This document shows, one piece after another, positions 14,574 through 23,828 of a stretch of DNA of 64,000 nucleotides. Under the pieces are notes generated by a model that did no database searches, had not been told where the DNA came from, and saw only the letters and a program-made list of their open reading frames with translations. The stretch covers positions 62,001 to 126,000 of the forward strand of contig NZ_BJLY01000001.1 of the NCBI RefSeq assembly GCF_006538885.1. Reading direction: 5' to 3'. Origin of the DNA: Gluconobacter roseus NBRC 3990. GTDB taxonomy: Bacteria > Pseudomonadota > Alphaproteobacteria > Acetobacterales > Acetobacteraceae. A program made the position numbers and the translations under genes. How positions within the stretch are numbered: position 1 is the stretch's first letter; each line of letters begins with the position of its first letter.

Positions 14574-15553
14574 TCCGCAGTCTTGCCTCCCGGACCGGGC
14601 AGATGCTGCTGGTCATTTTTGGAATTTCGGTTCTGGTGTTCTGCATTTTCTTTGCGACACCGGGGGCGGACCCGACGGCGCGCATTGCAGGCCGGGGCGC
14701 CAGTCCGCAGGTCGTGGAACGCATCCGCGCGGAATATGGATTCGATCGTCCGCTGCCCGTTCAGTACGTAAAAATGATGGAAAAGCTGTTCGTCACCCGG
14801 GACCTGACGTCCTTCGTCAATCACGGGCAGCGCGTCGTGCCCGAGGTGTTGCAGGCAGCCCCTGTAACGCTCTCGCTGGTGCTGTGGGCGGCGTTTTTCT
14901 GGGTCAGCGGATCGCTGGTGTTCGGGATTGCGTCGGCTGTGCTGCGCGACAGCTGGGTGGACCGGCTGCTGATGGTTCTGGGGCTGATCGGGCTGTCCAT
15001 GCCGGTGTTCTGGCTGGGCGAGGTCGTCAATCTCGTCACGCAGAGCCGCTGGCATGACACGTTCCTGTTTCGCTGGGTGCCGCCACTCGGATATGTGCCG
15101 TTTTCGCAGAGCCCGTGGGGCTGGGCGAAGGCACTTTTTCTGCCGTCCCTGACGTTGGCGGTGTGTTTTATCGGTCTGTATGCGCGGGTCCTGCGCTCCG
15201 AACTGCTGACCGCCATGGGCGAAGACGCCATCCGCACGGCGCGCGCCAAGGGTGCGGGACCGGTGCGCGTGTGGCTGTGGCATGGTCTGCGGCTGTCCTG
15301 GCTGAGTTATATTTCGCTGTTCGGGCTGGATTTTGCGCAGCTTCTGGGCGGCGGCGCGCTTCTGACGGAAGTCGTGTTCGCCATGCCGGGTGTGGGGCGG
15401 CTGACCTATCAGGCGCTGGCGACGCTCGACCTGCCGCTCATCATGGCGACGGTCATGTATGCCGCTGTTTTTGTCGTCATCGCCAATGCGTTGGTGGACG
15501 GGCTCTATGCCCTGCTGGACCCGCGGATCATGGAGGGACGGCATGGGCGCTGA
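14570..15553 (+). CDS. peptide/nickel-type ABC transporter permease (DppB-like)
   Basis: A 327-residue permease of the DppB/OppB family. It has an N-terminal helix (MLLVIFGISVLVFCIFFATPG), then the conserved periplasmic segment DPTARIAGRGASPQVVERIRAEYGFDRPLPVQY and the coupling loop RTARAKGAGPVRVWLWHGLRLSWL. The C-terminal membrane part (LLGGGALLTEVVFAMPGVGRLTYQALATLDLPL) is typical. It is translationally coupled to both neighbours: ATGA overlap upstream, and the ATPase gene starts inside its last codons. Confidence 0.9.
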   Translation: MIRSLASRTGQMLLVIFGISVLVFCIFFATPGADPTARIAGRGASPQVVERIRAEYGFDRPLPVQYVKMMEKLFVTRDLTSFVNHGQRVVPEVLQAAPVTLSLVLWAAFFWVSGSLVFGIASAVLRDSWVDRLLMVLGLIGLSMPVFWLGEVVNLVTQSRWHDTFLFRWVPPLGYVPFSQSPWGWAKALFLPSLTLAVCFIGLYARVLRSELLTAMGEDAIRTARAKGAGPVRVWLWHGLRLSWLSYISLFGLDFAQLLGGGALLTEVVFAMPGVGRLTYQALATLDLPLIMATVMYAAVFVVIANALVDGLYALLDPRIMEGRHGR

Positions 15554-16496
15554 CGCTCTTTTAAAGCTGCATCACCTGCATCTGGAACTGCCGAACGGGA
15601 CGGCTCTTCTGGAAGATGTGTCCCTGACCGTTCGGCGCGGGGATGCGCTGGGCGTGGTCGGGGAGTCCGGGTCCGGGAAGAGCCTGACGGCCATGAGCGT
15701 TATGGGACTGCTGCCCGGTTTGAAGGCTACGGGCTCCATCCGTTTCGAGGGGCGTGAACTTCTGGGGATGAAGGATCGAGAGTGGCGGCGTCTGCGTGGT
15801 GCGGGCATGGCCATGATCTTTCAGGACCCGATGACGGCGTTTCTACCGGTCCGCTCCATCGGTGCGCAGATCGACGAACAGATCCGGCTGCATGAGCGCG
15901 TCAGCCGTCGTGAAGCACGGGCGCGGACCGTGGCTCTGCTGGGACGGATGGGTGTCCCCGACCCTGAAGCGGCGGCGAAACGCTATCCGCACCAGCTTTC
16001 CGGCGGTCTGCGCCAGCGCGCCATGATCGCGATGGCGCTGTCCTGTGACCCCGCGCTTCTGATCGCGGATGAGCCGACTACGGCGCTCGATGTCACGGTG
16101 CAGGCGCAGATCCTGACGTTGCTGTGCGAAATCCGTGACAGTGGGGCGGGTGTGATGCTGATCACGCATGACATGGGCGTGGTGGCGCAGACCTGCACGC
16201 ATGTGGCGGTCGTCTATTCGGGGCTTGTAGTAGAGCAGGGGCCGGTTGCGGCGGTCATGGCGCGGCCGCTGCATCCCTATACGCAGGCTCTGCTGGAAGC
16301 GATCCCGCCGCTGGATGGTCCGAGGCCGGATGCGCTGCCGACCATTCCGGGGCGTCCACCGGCTCCCGATGCGCGGCCGGAGAGCTGTGTTTTCGCCCCG
16401 CGCTGCCGGTTCGTGCGACCGGACTGTGCGGTGCGTCCTGCGTTGCGTGCACCGGAAGAAGGGCGGCGCGTGGCCTGCGTGCTGTACGACGCATGA
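15543..16496 (+). CDS. peptide-type ABC transporter ATPase (DppD-like)
   Basis: A 317-residue ATP-binding subunit. It has Walker A GESGSGKS, signature [15 protein letters not shown] and Walker [13 protein letters not shown], then the D/H-loop region. The C-terminal oligopeptide-type extension ([21 protein letters not shown]) carries spaced cysteines that can hold an Fe-S cluster in some members. The ATG at 15543 has GGAGGGA upstream and overlaps the DppB-like gene by 11 bases. It pairs with the next gene as the ATPase heterodimer. Confidence 0.92.
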   Translation: MGADALLKLHHLHLELPNGTALLEDVSLTVRRGDALGVVGESGSGKSLTAMSVMGLLPGLKATGSIRFEGRELLGMKDREWRRLRGAGMAMIFQDPMTAFLPVRSIGAQIDEQIRLHERVSRREARARTVALLGRMGVPDPEAAAKRYPHQLSGGLRQRAMIAMALSCDPALLIADEPTTALDVTVQAQILTLLCEIRDSGAGVMLITHDMGVVAQTCTHVAVVYSGLVVEQGPVAAVMARPLHPYTQALLEAIPPLDGPRPDALPTIPGRPPAPDARPESCVFAPRCRFVRPDCAVRPALRAPEEGRRVACVLYDA

Positions 16497-17425
16497 CTGT
16501 TCTGCTTGAAGCGAAAAACCTCAGTAAACACTACCGCCTGTCGCATGGGGAAACCCTGCGGGCCGTAAGCGATGTGTCATTGGTCGTGCATCGCGGGGAG
16601 GCGCTTGCGCTGGTCGGGGAGTCCGGCTGTGGCAAGTCCACGCTGGGGCGGACGCTGATCGGGCTGGGGGCGCCGAGTTCGGGCGCCGTGTTTTTTGAGG
16701 GCGAGCGGATTTCCGGCCTGTCAGACCGGGCGCTGCGGCGCTGGCGGTCACGGATGCAGATGGTGTTTCAGGACTCGTCCTCGACGTTCAATCCGAGACG
16801 TACCATCGGTGACACGCTGGCGGAGCCGATGCGGATCCATGGACGGACCGGCATTGCGGAGCGGATCGGGACGCTGCTGGAACAGGTGGGCCTGTCGTCG
16901 TCCGTCCTGTCCCGTTATCCGCATGAGTTCTCAGGCGGGCAGCGGCAGCGTCTGAACATTGCCCGCGCCCTGATGCTGGGGCCGGATCTTCTGGTAGCGG
17001 ATGAGCCGACATCCGCGCTCGATGTGTCCGTGCAGGCGCAGATCGTGAATCTGCTGCGTGATCTGCGCAATTCGCTGGGTGTAGCGTGCGTGTTCATCTC
17101 CCATGATCTGGCGGTCGTGCGGCAGATGGCGGACCGGATTGCCGTCATGTATCTGGGGCGGATCGTGGAGGAAGGGGACGTGCTGGCGGTTCTGCAAGCT
17201 CCAGCCCATCCCTATACGCGCGCCCTTCTGGATGCGGTGCCCCGCCCGGACCGGCCCTTGCCGCCGCCGCTCAAAGGCGACGTGCCAAGCCCGATCAATC
17301 CGCCGCAGGGCTGTGCGTTTCATACGCGCTGTCCGCTGGCCCAGCCGCGCTGCGCGCAGGAACGGCCGGAGCTTCGGACGGTCGGGGAAGGGCGCAGGGT
17401 CGCCTGTCATTATCCGCTGCTCTAG
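16493..17425 (+). CDS. peptide-type ABC transporter ATPase (DppF-like)
   Basis: A 310-residue second ATP-binding subunit. It has Walker A GESGCGKST, signature FSGGQRQRLNIARAL and Walker B LLVADEPTSALD. It shows the DppF/OppF-type Q-loop (MQMVFQDSSSTFNPRRT) and a C-terminal CAFHTRCPLAQPRC extension. It overlaps the DppD-like gene by 4 bases. It is the last gene of the transporter block; xdhA starts 103 bases later on the same strand. Confidence 0.92.
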   Translation: MTVLLEAKNLSKHYRLSHGETLRAVSDVSLVVHRGEALALVGESGCGKSTLGRTLIGLGAPSSGAVFFEGERISGLSDRALRRWRSRMQMVFQDSSSTFNPRRTIGDTLAEPMRIHGRTGIAERIGTLLEQVGLSSSVLSRYPHEFSGGQRQRLNIARALMLGPDLLVADEPTSALDVSVQAQIVNLLRDLRNSLGVACVFISHDLAVVRQMADRIAVMYLGRIVEEGDVLAVLQAPAHPYTRALLDAVPRPDRPLPPPLKGDVPSPINPPQGCAFHTRCPLAQPRCAQERPELRTVGEGRRVACHYPLL

Positions 17426-17528
17426 AAAAAGCAACGCTTCGTGCAGATCTTGGATATAGACGGCAACGCCTGCGGTGTTGCACAGAAGTCTGCACATCCC
17501 CTCGTATTTTTGCCCGAGATTCCGCCCG

Positions 17529-18989
17529 ATGCGCCAGACTATCCGTTTTTATCTGGGGGAAGACCTCTGCACGCTCCGGGATGTGTCCCCGACGCTGACC
17601 CTGCTGGACTGGCTGCGTGAGCGCGGCCGGACCGGTACCAAGGAAGGCTGCAATGAAGGCGACTGCGGGGCCTGTACGGTGCTGGTCGTCCGGCTTGAGG
17701 AGGGGCGGTTGAACTGGCGGGCGGTCAATGCCTGCATCCAGTTCGTCAGCATGCTGGACGGTGCCCAGATCTACACGATCGAGGATCTCGGCACGCCGGA
17801 TGCGCCGCATCCCGTGCAGAGTGCCATGGTTGAGCAGCATGGCTCGCAGTGCGGGTTCTGCGCGCCGGGTTTCGTCATGTCGATGGCTGCCTATCGCAAG
17901 ACCGAAGGCGCCTCGGCGGACGATCAGGCTATTGATGATGCACTGGCCGGTAATCTGTGTCGCTGCACCGGCTATGCGCCAATTGTGCGGGCCATGAAAC
18001 AGGCGATGGCGGCCGGACCGGACCGTTTTGATGCGCAGGTAGAGGCCATTGCCGAGCGCCTGACGGCGTTGCAGGACGGTAAGAGCGTGCGGCTTGAAGG
18101 GCCTGAAGGCACGCTCAGCATCCCGGCGTCTGCGGAGGATCTGGCGGAGATCCTGATGGCTGATCCGGAGGCGACGATTGTTGCGGGGGCCACGGATGTG
18201 GGGCTTTGGGTGACGAAGGGGATGCGTCGTCTGAAGCATGTCGTGCCCATCGGGCGGGTTCCGGAACTGCGCGCTCTGAGCAGAACGCCGGAGGGACTGC
18301 GGATCGGAGCTGCGGTGACGTATCAGGACGCGCGGCTGGCCATTGCGGAACTGCTGCCGGATGCGGGGGAAATGATCCGCCGTCTGGGCTCTACGCAGGT
18401 GCGGAATAGTGCCACCGTCTGCGGGAATGTCGCCAATGGCTCCCCGATCGGAGATGGGCCGCCGATGTTCATTGCGGCCAATGCGACGCTGCATCTGCGG
18501 CGCGGGGCGGAGTGTCGTTCCATCGCGCTGGAAGACTATTTCATCGCTTACGGAAAGCAGGATCGTCAGCCCGGCGAGTTCGTGGAGGCGCTGGCCATTC
18601 CGATACCGGCACAGAACGCACTGTTCCGGGCCTACAAGATTTCCAAACGTTTCGATCAGGACATTTCCGCCGTTCTGGGAGCTTTCATGATCGAGACGGA
18701 CGATCAGGGCAGGATCACCACAGCCCGACTGGCCTATGGCGGCATGGCGGCCACGCCCAAGCGGGCGTCAGGCGCGGAAGCGGCATTGCTCGGACGGGTC
18801 TGGGACGAGGACGCGCTTGAGGCTGCGCGGTCAGCGGTTCTGGAAGATTTCGCCCCGCTGACCGACATGCGGGCGAGTGCCTGGTACCGGCAGACCGTGG
18901 CCGCCAATCTGCTGACGCGGTTCTTTGAAGAAACGACGGGCACTGAACAGGCGCGCCTCGCCCGGACGGGAGGGCTGGCACATGTCTGA
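17529..18989 (+). CDS. xdhA: xanthine dehydrogenase small subunit (2Fe-2S/FAD)
   Basis: A 486-residue iron-sulfur/flavin subunit. First [2Fe-2S] cluster: C41, C46, C49 (CNEGDCGACT) with C69. Second cluster: C108, C111 (QCGFCAPGF) and C144, C146 (NLCRCTGYAPI). The FAD domain has TIVAGATDVGLWV and STQVRNSATVCGNVANGSPIGD. It passes electrons from the molybdenum subunit to NAD+ during oxidation of hypoxanthine and xanthine to urate. The ATG at 17529 starts at the conserved N-terminus; upstream in-frame codons have no family match. The 3' end overlaps xdhB by 8 bases. Confidence 0.94.
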   Translation: MRQTIRFYLGEDLCTLRDVSPTLTLLDWLRERGRTGTKEGCNEGDCGACTVLVVRLEEGRLNWRAVNACIQFVSMLDGAQIYTIEDLGTPDAPHPVQSAMVEQHGSQCGFCAPGFVMSMAAYRKTEGASADDQAIDDALAGNLCRCTGYAPIVRAMKQAMAAGPDRFDAQVEAIAERLTALQDGKSVRLEGPEGTLSIPASAEDLAEILMADPEATIVAGATDVGLWVTKGMRRLKHVVPIGRVPELRALSRTPEGLRIGAAVTYQDARLAIAELLPDAGEMIRRLGSTQVRNSATVCGNVANGSPIGDGPPMFIAANATLHLRRGAECRSIALEDYFIAYGKQDRQPGEFVEALAIPIPAQNALFRAYKISKRFDQDISAVLGAFMIETDDQGRITTARLAYGGMAATPKRASGAEAALLGRVWDEDALEAARSAVLEDFAPLTDMRASAWYRQTVAANLLTRFFEETTGTEQARLARTGGLAHV

Positions 18990-21297
18990 TCTTGTTCCGG
19001 GTGCCGCTTCGACCAGCATGAAGCATGAAAGCGCGCTGCTGCATGTGACGGGGCGGGCGACCTATATTGATGACATGCCTGAGCCACGCGGCACGCTGCA
19101 TCTCGTGCCGGGACTGAGCACGAAAGCGCATGCGCGGATTGTGTCGATGGATCTGGACGACGTGCGCGCCGCGCCGGGTGTCGTGTGCGTGCTGACGGCG
19201 GAAGACGTGCCGGGGGAAAACCAGATCAGCCCGGTTTATCGGGAAGACGAGCCGCTTCTGGCGACGGATCATGTCCATTTCTGTGGGCAGGTGATGTTCG
19301 CCGTGGTGGCGACCTCGCGTCAGGCGGCGCGGCAGGCCGTGCGGCTGGCGAAGATTGAGTATGAGGAAAAGCCTGCGATCCTGAACATCACGCAGGCGCG
19401 GGAAAATGGCAGTCCGATGGTCTGGCGCTCCCTGACCATGCAGCGCGGGGATGTGGAGCGTGGCCTGAAGGCCGCGCCGCGCCGTCTGTCGGGGCAGATC
19501 GAGATTGGCGGGCAGGAGCATTTCTATCTGGAAGGGCAGGCCGCACTTGCCCAGCCCGGAGAGGCCGAGGAAATGCGCGTCTGGTCCTCCACGCAGCATC
19601 CGTCCGAGACGCAGCATCTGGTCGCGGCCGTGCTCGGGCGGCCGCATCATCTGGTCACGACGGAAGTGCGGCGGATGGGCGGCGCGTTTGGCGGCAAGGA
19701 GACGCAGGCCAATGCCTGGGCCTGTCTGGCCGCCATCGCTGCTGATCGGACGGGACAGGCCGTCAAGGCGCGTCTGGACCGTGATGATGACATGATGGTC
19801 ACGGGCAAGCGCCATGATTTTCTGATCGACTACGATGTCGGTTTTACGGATGAGGGCGATATTCTGGCCGTGGATATGGTGCTGGCCGCGCGGTGCGGCT
19901 GGGCGGCGGATCTGTCTGGGCCCGTTACGGACCGGGCGCTGTTTCATGCCGATAACGCCTATTTCTATCCGGATGTGCGGCTGAAATCCGAACCGTTGCG
20001 GACCAATACCCAGTCCAACACGGCCTATCGCGGTTTTGGCGGCCCGCAGGGCATTGTCGCGGCCGAGCGGGTGATCGAGGAAGTCGCATTTGCGACCTGT
20101 ATTGATCCCGTAACGGTTCGACTACGCAATGTTTACGGGACGGGAACGCGCAATCTCACGCCGTATCACATGACGGTTGAGGACTCGATTACGGCTGAGA
20201 TCATCACCAAGCTGGTCGCGCGCTGTGACTATCAGGCGCGCAAGGCGGAGATCCGGGCATTCAATCGTAACAGTCGCATCATCCGTCGCGGCATTGCACT
20301 GACGCCGGTGAAATTCGGCATTTCCTTTACCGCCACGCATTACAATCAGGCCGGCGCGCTGGTGCATGTCTATACGGACGGCTCGGTTCAGGTGAACCAT
20401 GGCGGGACGGAAATGGGGCAGGGTCTGCATACCAAGATGGTGCAGATCGTCCTGCGAGAATTCGGCCTGACGGCGGATCGTGTGCGCATCACGGCGACCA
20501 CGACCGGGAAGGTTCCGAACACGTCGGCCACGGCGGCGTCTTCAGGGGCGGATCTGAACGGCATGGCGGTGCTGGATGCGGTGCGCAAGATCAAGGAGCG
20601 GATGATTACGTTCGCTGCCGAGAAATGGGGCGTGGCGGCCGAAGACATCCATTTCCGGTCCGATGGCGTGCATGTCGGTACGGAGATCATGACCTTCCAG
20701 CAACTCGCCTGGCAGGCCTATTTCGCGCGGGTCTCGCTGTCCTCGAACGGGTTTTACAAGACGCCGAAGATTTCCTGGAATCCCGAGACCGGGCGCGGGC
20801 GGCCGTTCTTCTATTTCGCCTATGGCGCGGCCTGTGCGGAAGTGTCGGTCGATCTGCTGACGGGCGAGCACAGCATCGACCGCGTGGACATCCTGCATGA
20901 CGCCGGGCAGTCCCTGAACCCGGACATTGATATCGGGCAGATCGAAGGTGGGTTCGTGCAGGGTGCGGGCTGGCTGACGACGGAAGAACTGGTCTGGGAT
21001 GGAGGCGGCCGTCTGCGGACCCATGCACCCAGCACCTACAAGATCCCGGCCTGTTCCGACCGGCCACGGATTTTCAATGTGGAACTGCTGGAGAACGCGC
21101 CCAACCGGGAGGAGACGATTTTCCGTTCCAAGGCTGTGGGGGAGCCGCCGTTCGTGCATGGGGTCGCGGTTTTGCAGGCCATTTCGGACGCGATCGCCAG
21201 TCTGGACGACTACCGGACCTGTCCGAAACTCGATGCCCCGGCCACGCCTGAGCGGGTTCTGAAAACCCTCATGGCATTGCAGGATCGGGCTGGCTGA
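18982..21297 (+). CDS. xdhB: xanthine dehydrogenase large (molybdopterin) subunit
   Basis: A 771-residue molybdenum-cofactor subunit and site of purine hydroxylation. Family motifs in order: GRATYIDDMPEPRGTLH, EGQAALAQP, RRMGGAFGGKETQA (cofactor binding), NTAYRGFGGPQG, GGTEMGQGLHTKMVQI and FRSKAVGEPPFVHGVAV with the catalytic Glu in GEPP. The start ATG at 18982 overlaps the xdhA stop by 8 bases and xdhC begins two bases after its stop, so the three genes form a tight operon. Confidence 0.94.
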   Translation: MSDLVPGAASTSMKHESALLHVTGRATYIDDMPEPRGTLHLVPGLSTKAHARIVSMDLDDVRAAPGVVCVLTAEDVPGENQISPVYREDEPLLATDHVHFCGQVMFAVVATSRQAARQAVRLAKIEYEEKPAILNITQARENGSPMVWRSLTMQRGDVERGLKAAPRRLSGQIEIGGQEHFYLEGQAALAQPGEAEEMRVWSSTQHPSETQHLVAAVLGRPHHLVTTEVRRMGGAFGGKETQANAWACLAAIAADRTGQAVKARLDRDDDMMVTGKRHDFLIDYDVGFTDEGDILAVDMVLAARCGWAADLSGPVTDRALFHADNAYFYPDVRLKSEPLRTNTQSNTAYRGFGGPQGIVAAERVIEEVAFATCIDPVTVRLRNVYGTGTRNLTPYHMTVEDSITAEIITKLVARCDYQARKAEIRAFNRNSRIIRRGIALTPVKFGISFTATHYNQAGALVHVYTDGSVQVNHGGTEMGQGLHTKMVQIVLREFGLTADRVRITATTTGKVPNTSATAASSGADLNGMAVLDAVRKIKERMITFAAEKWGVAAEDIHFRSDGVHVGTEIMTFQQLAWQAYFARVSLSSNGFYKTPKISWNPETGRGRPFFYFAYGAACAEVSVDLLTGEHSIDRVDILHDAGQSLNPDIDIGQIEGGFVQGAGWLTTEELVWDGGGRLRTHAPSTYKIPACSDRPRIFNVELLENAPNREETIFRSKAVGEPPFVHGVAVLQAISDAIASLDDYRTCPKLDAPATPERVLKTLMALQDRAG

Positions 21298-21299
21298 CC

Positions 21300-22172
21300 A
21301 TGCTGGCGGATGTTCTGCGCTGGCGTCGGGAGGGGCAGGACATGGTGCGCCTGACCGTCATTCGCGCCCTGGGCTCGACGCCACGGGAAGAGGGGGCGTT
21401 CATGCTCCTGACCAGAAGCGAGCAGACCGGCACGATCGGCGGGGGGCGCCTGGAGTGGGATTGCATGGCGGAGGGGCGGGTGCTTCTGGCGTCGGGAGGA
21501 GAGGCGGTCGAGCGCCATATTCCGCTGGGTCCGGCCATCAACCAGTGCTGTGGCGGGGCCGTGACCGTTCGCATTGAGCGTGTGCAAGACGCGGAGGCCC
21601 TTGAGGCGGAAATCCGGGCGGAATGGGAGCGGCTGCCGCAACTGCTGCTGTTCGGGGCCGGGCATGTGGGGCGCGCTCTGGCACGTTCGCTCGCACTTCT
21701 GCCGCTGCGGCTGGTCTGGATTGATGCGCGGGAGGAGGAGTTCGGGGTCGTGCCGCCGGGCGTGGAGGCACATGTCACCGAGCAGTGGGAGCCGCTTGTC
21801 CAAGGCGCTCCGGCCGGATCGGGCGTTCTGGTCCTGACCCAGAGCCATACGCTGGATGCGCTGATCACCGGGGCGGCTCTGGAGCGCGGTGACTTGCGCT
21901 ATGTCGGCATGATCGGGTCGCGGACGAAGCGGAAGCGATTTGAGAGCGCCTTCCGTCAGATCGACATTTCGCAGGAGCAGATCGACCGTCTGGTCTGTCC
22001 GATCGGGGATTTCGGGGTGCGCGACAAGCGGCCCGAGGTCATCGCGACCTTCGTAACAGCGGAAATTGCGGCCCGGATGCTGTGCGAGACAGATTCGGGC
22101 ATGAGCGCCGGAATTTTGGAACCAGTCATTTCAGATATTGCGGATGTTACATTCGCCTCAATCCTGTCATAA
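21300..22172 (+). CDS. xdhC: XdhC molybdenum-cofactor insertion/maturation protein
   Basis: A 290-residue XdhC/CoxI-family accessory protein that binds and sulfurates Mo cofactor for XdhB. The N-terminal XdhC_CoxI domain has TVIRALGSTPREEGAFML, TIGGGRLEWD and NQCCGGAVTV. A Rossmann-like domain begins LLLFGAGHVGRALA and ends with VGMIGSRTKRKRFES. It directly follows xdhB, consistent with coupled production of enzyme and chaperone. Confidence 0.93.
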   Translation: MLADVLRWRREGQDMVRLTVIRALGSTPREEGAFMLLTRSEQTGTIGGGRLEWDCMAEGRVLLASGGEAVERHIPLGPAINQCCGGAVTVRIERVQDAEALEAEIRAEWERLPQLLLFGAGHVGRALARSLALLPLRLVWIDAREEEFGVVPPGVEAHVTEQWEPLVQGAPAGSGVLVLTQSHTLDALITGAALERGDLRYVGMIGSRTKRKRFESAFRQIDISQEQIDRLVCPIGDFGVRDKRPEVIATFVTAEIAARMLCETDSGMSAGILEPVISDIADVTFASILS

Positions 22173-22363
22173 AGTTCTTCCTGACAAGGGCGGAGTTCCC
22201 TCACTTTTTGGATGTCACAGAAAGTTGATGTAACGGGAGGTGCGTGGCGGTCTGTGCTTCTGCTTATCCTCCCCGCATGAGCATGCAGCACCGGACGCAA
22301 CGGACTTCCGAAGTCCCGTTTTTCTCTCTACAGGCCGTGACGGGCGACAGAAGGGCCTCCCGG

Positions 22364-23824
22364 ATGGATCGCTTCCGGCGGGTCGGGATGGCTCTGGGCG
22401 CATTGGCCCTGATGCTTCCTTCTGCAAAGGCTGCGCCAACGAACAGCACGGCGCTGACGCCGGCCCTTCAGCCCGCGAGCCTTCCAGCTGCCGATACCGC
22501 TTTTGTTGATGATCTGGAAAAGCGGACCTTCAACTGGTTCTGGGAAACGGCCAATCCACATAATGGTCTGGTGCCGGATCGTGCGCCGCTTCCCAATGGG
22601 GCTGCCAGCATTGCCAGCGTCGGCTTCGGCCTGACGGCTTATGGTATTGGTGTGGAACGAAACTATATCACCCGCCAGCAGGCTGTGGACCGGACCCTGA
22701 CGACGCTGCGTTTCCTCGCCAGCCTGCCGCAAAACGATCATGTTTCAGGTGCTGCGGGCTATCATGGCTTCTTCTACCATTTCCTCGATCCCAACACCGG
22801 GCTGCGCGTCGCGGACTGGTCCGAGCTGTCCAGTGTCGATACCGCGCTGCTGATGGGGGGCGTGCTGTTCTCGCAGTCCTATTTTGATCATGACACGCCG
22901 CAGGAAAAGGAAATCCGCGACATTGCGGATCATCTGTACCGCCGGATCGACTGGACATGGATGAAAGCCCATGGTCCCTGGCTCAGCATGGGGTGGATGC
23001 CACCGCATACATTCCTGCCGAGCGACTGGAAGGGCTATAACGAGGGTCTGATCATCTATCTTCAGGCCCTTGGTTCGCCGACGCATCCGCTTCCGGCCGA
23101 AACCTGGAAGACCTGGACTGCGACCTATGAAGGACAGTGGGGCGATTTTCAGGGGCACAAGCTGCTGAATTTCGCGCCGATGTTCGGGCATCAGTACAGT
23201 GAATCCTGGATTGATTTCCGCGGCGTGCAGGATGCCTGGAACCGGGCGCATAACGTCGATTATTTCCAGAACGGGCGTGAAGCCGCCTATGCACAGCGCG
23301 CCTATGCACAGGCCAATCCGGGAGACTGGAAGGATTATGGGGCCAATATCTGGGGTCTGACCGCCTGTGACGGTCCGGGCGATGCACAGCAGGTCTATGA
23401 TGGCAAACAACGCCATTACCTCGCCTACAGTGCACGTGGGGCAGGGCGGGACTATATTCTGGATGACGGAACAATCGCACCCACGGCTGTTGGTGGTTCG
23501 ATTGCCTTCGCGCCGGAAATTGCCTTGCCAGCGCTCAAGGAAATGCGCGCGCGTTACGGAGACCGGATCTACAACAAGTACGGTTTCCTCGATGCCTTCA
23601 ATCCGTCCTTTGCCGACCAGAAATCCTATTGGGTGGATGGTCAGCAGCTCGGGATTGATCAGGGGCCGATCCTGCTGATGCTGGAGAACTGGCGGAGCGG
23701 GCTCGTGTGGAACACGATGAAAAAGAACCCCTATCTGCGCGCCGGGCTGGAGCGCGCGGGGTTCGAGGGCGGATGGCTGCGGACCACGACAGCCGCGTCC
23801 ACCCCAACAGGTAAATCCCTCTGA
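22364..23824 (+). CDS. secreted GH144-like (glycoamylase domain) beta-glucanase
   Basis: A 486-residue secreted protein with signal peptide MDRFRRVGMALGALALMLPSAKA from the ATG at 22364 (AGAAGGG upstream). In-frame upstream ATGs exist at 22277 and 22283. The body matches the PF10091/GH144 family: RTFNWFWETANPHNGLVPDR, SIASVGFGLTAYGIGVER, GFFYHFLDPNTGLR, ELSSVDTALLMGGVLF, WGLTACDGPG and GPILLMLENWRSGLVW. Characterised GH144 enzymes hydrolyse beta-1,2-glucans, so periplasmic glucan turnover is a reasonable inference. It converges on treZ with only 4 bases between the stops. Confidence 0.85.
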   Translation: MDRFRRVGMALGALALMLPSAKAAPTNSTALTPALQPASLPAADTAFVDDLEKRTFNWFWETANPHNGLVPDRAPLPNGAASIASVGFGLTAYGIGVERNYITRQQAVDRTLTTLRFLASLPQNDHVSGAAGYHGFFYHFLDPNTGLRVADWSELSSVDTALLMGGVLFSQSYFDHDTPQEKEIRDIADHLYRRIDWTWMKAHGPWLSMGWMPPHTFLPSDWKGYNEGLIIYLQALGSPTHPLPAETWKTWTATYEGQWGDFQGHKLLNFAPMFGHQYSESWIDFRGVQDAWNRAHNVDYFQNGREAAYAQRAYAQANPGDWKDYGANIWGLTACDGPGDAQQVYDGKQRHYLAYSARGAGRDYILDDGTIAPTAVGGSIAFAPEIALPALKEMRARYGDRIYNKYGFLDAFNPSFADQKSYWVDGQQLGIDQGPILLMLENWRSGLVWNTMKKNPYLRAGLERAGFEGGWLRTTTAASTPTGKSL

Positions 23825-23828
23825 GGAA

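Noticed and set aside
14453-15544. Minus-strand ORF of 363 aa opposite the DppB-like permease
   Set aside because: Composition (Gln/His/Arg-rich, no hydrophobic core) is that of an antisense frame.
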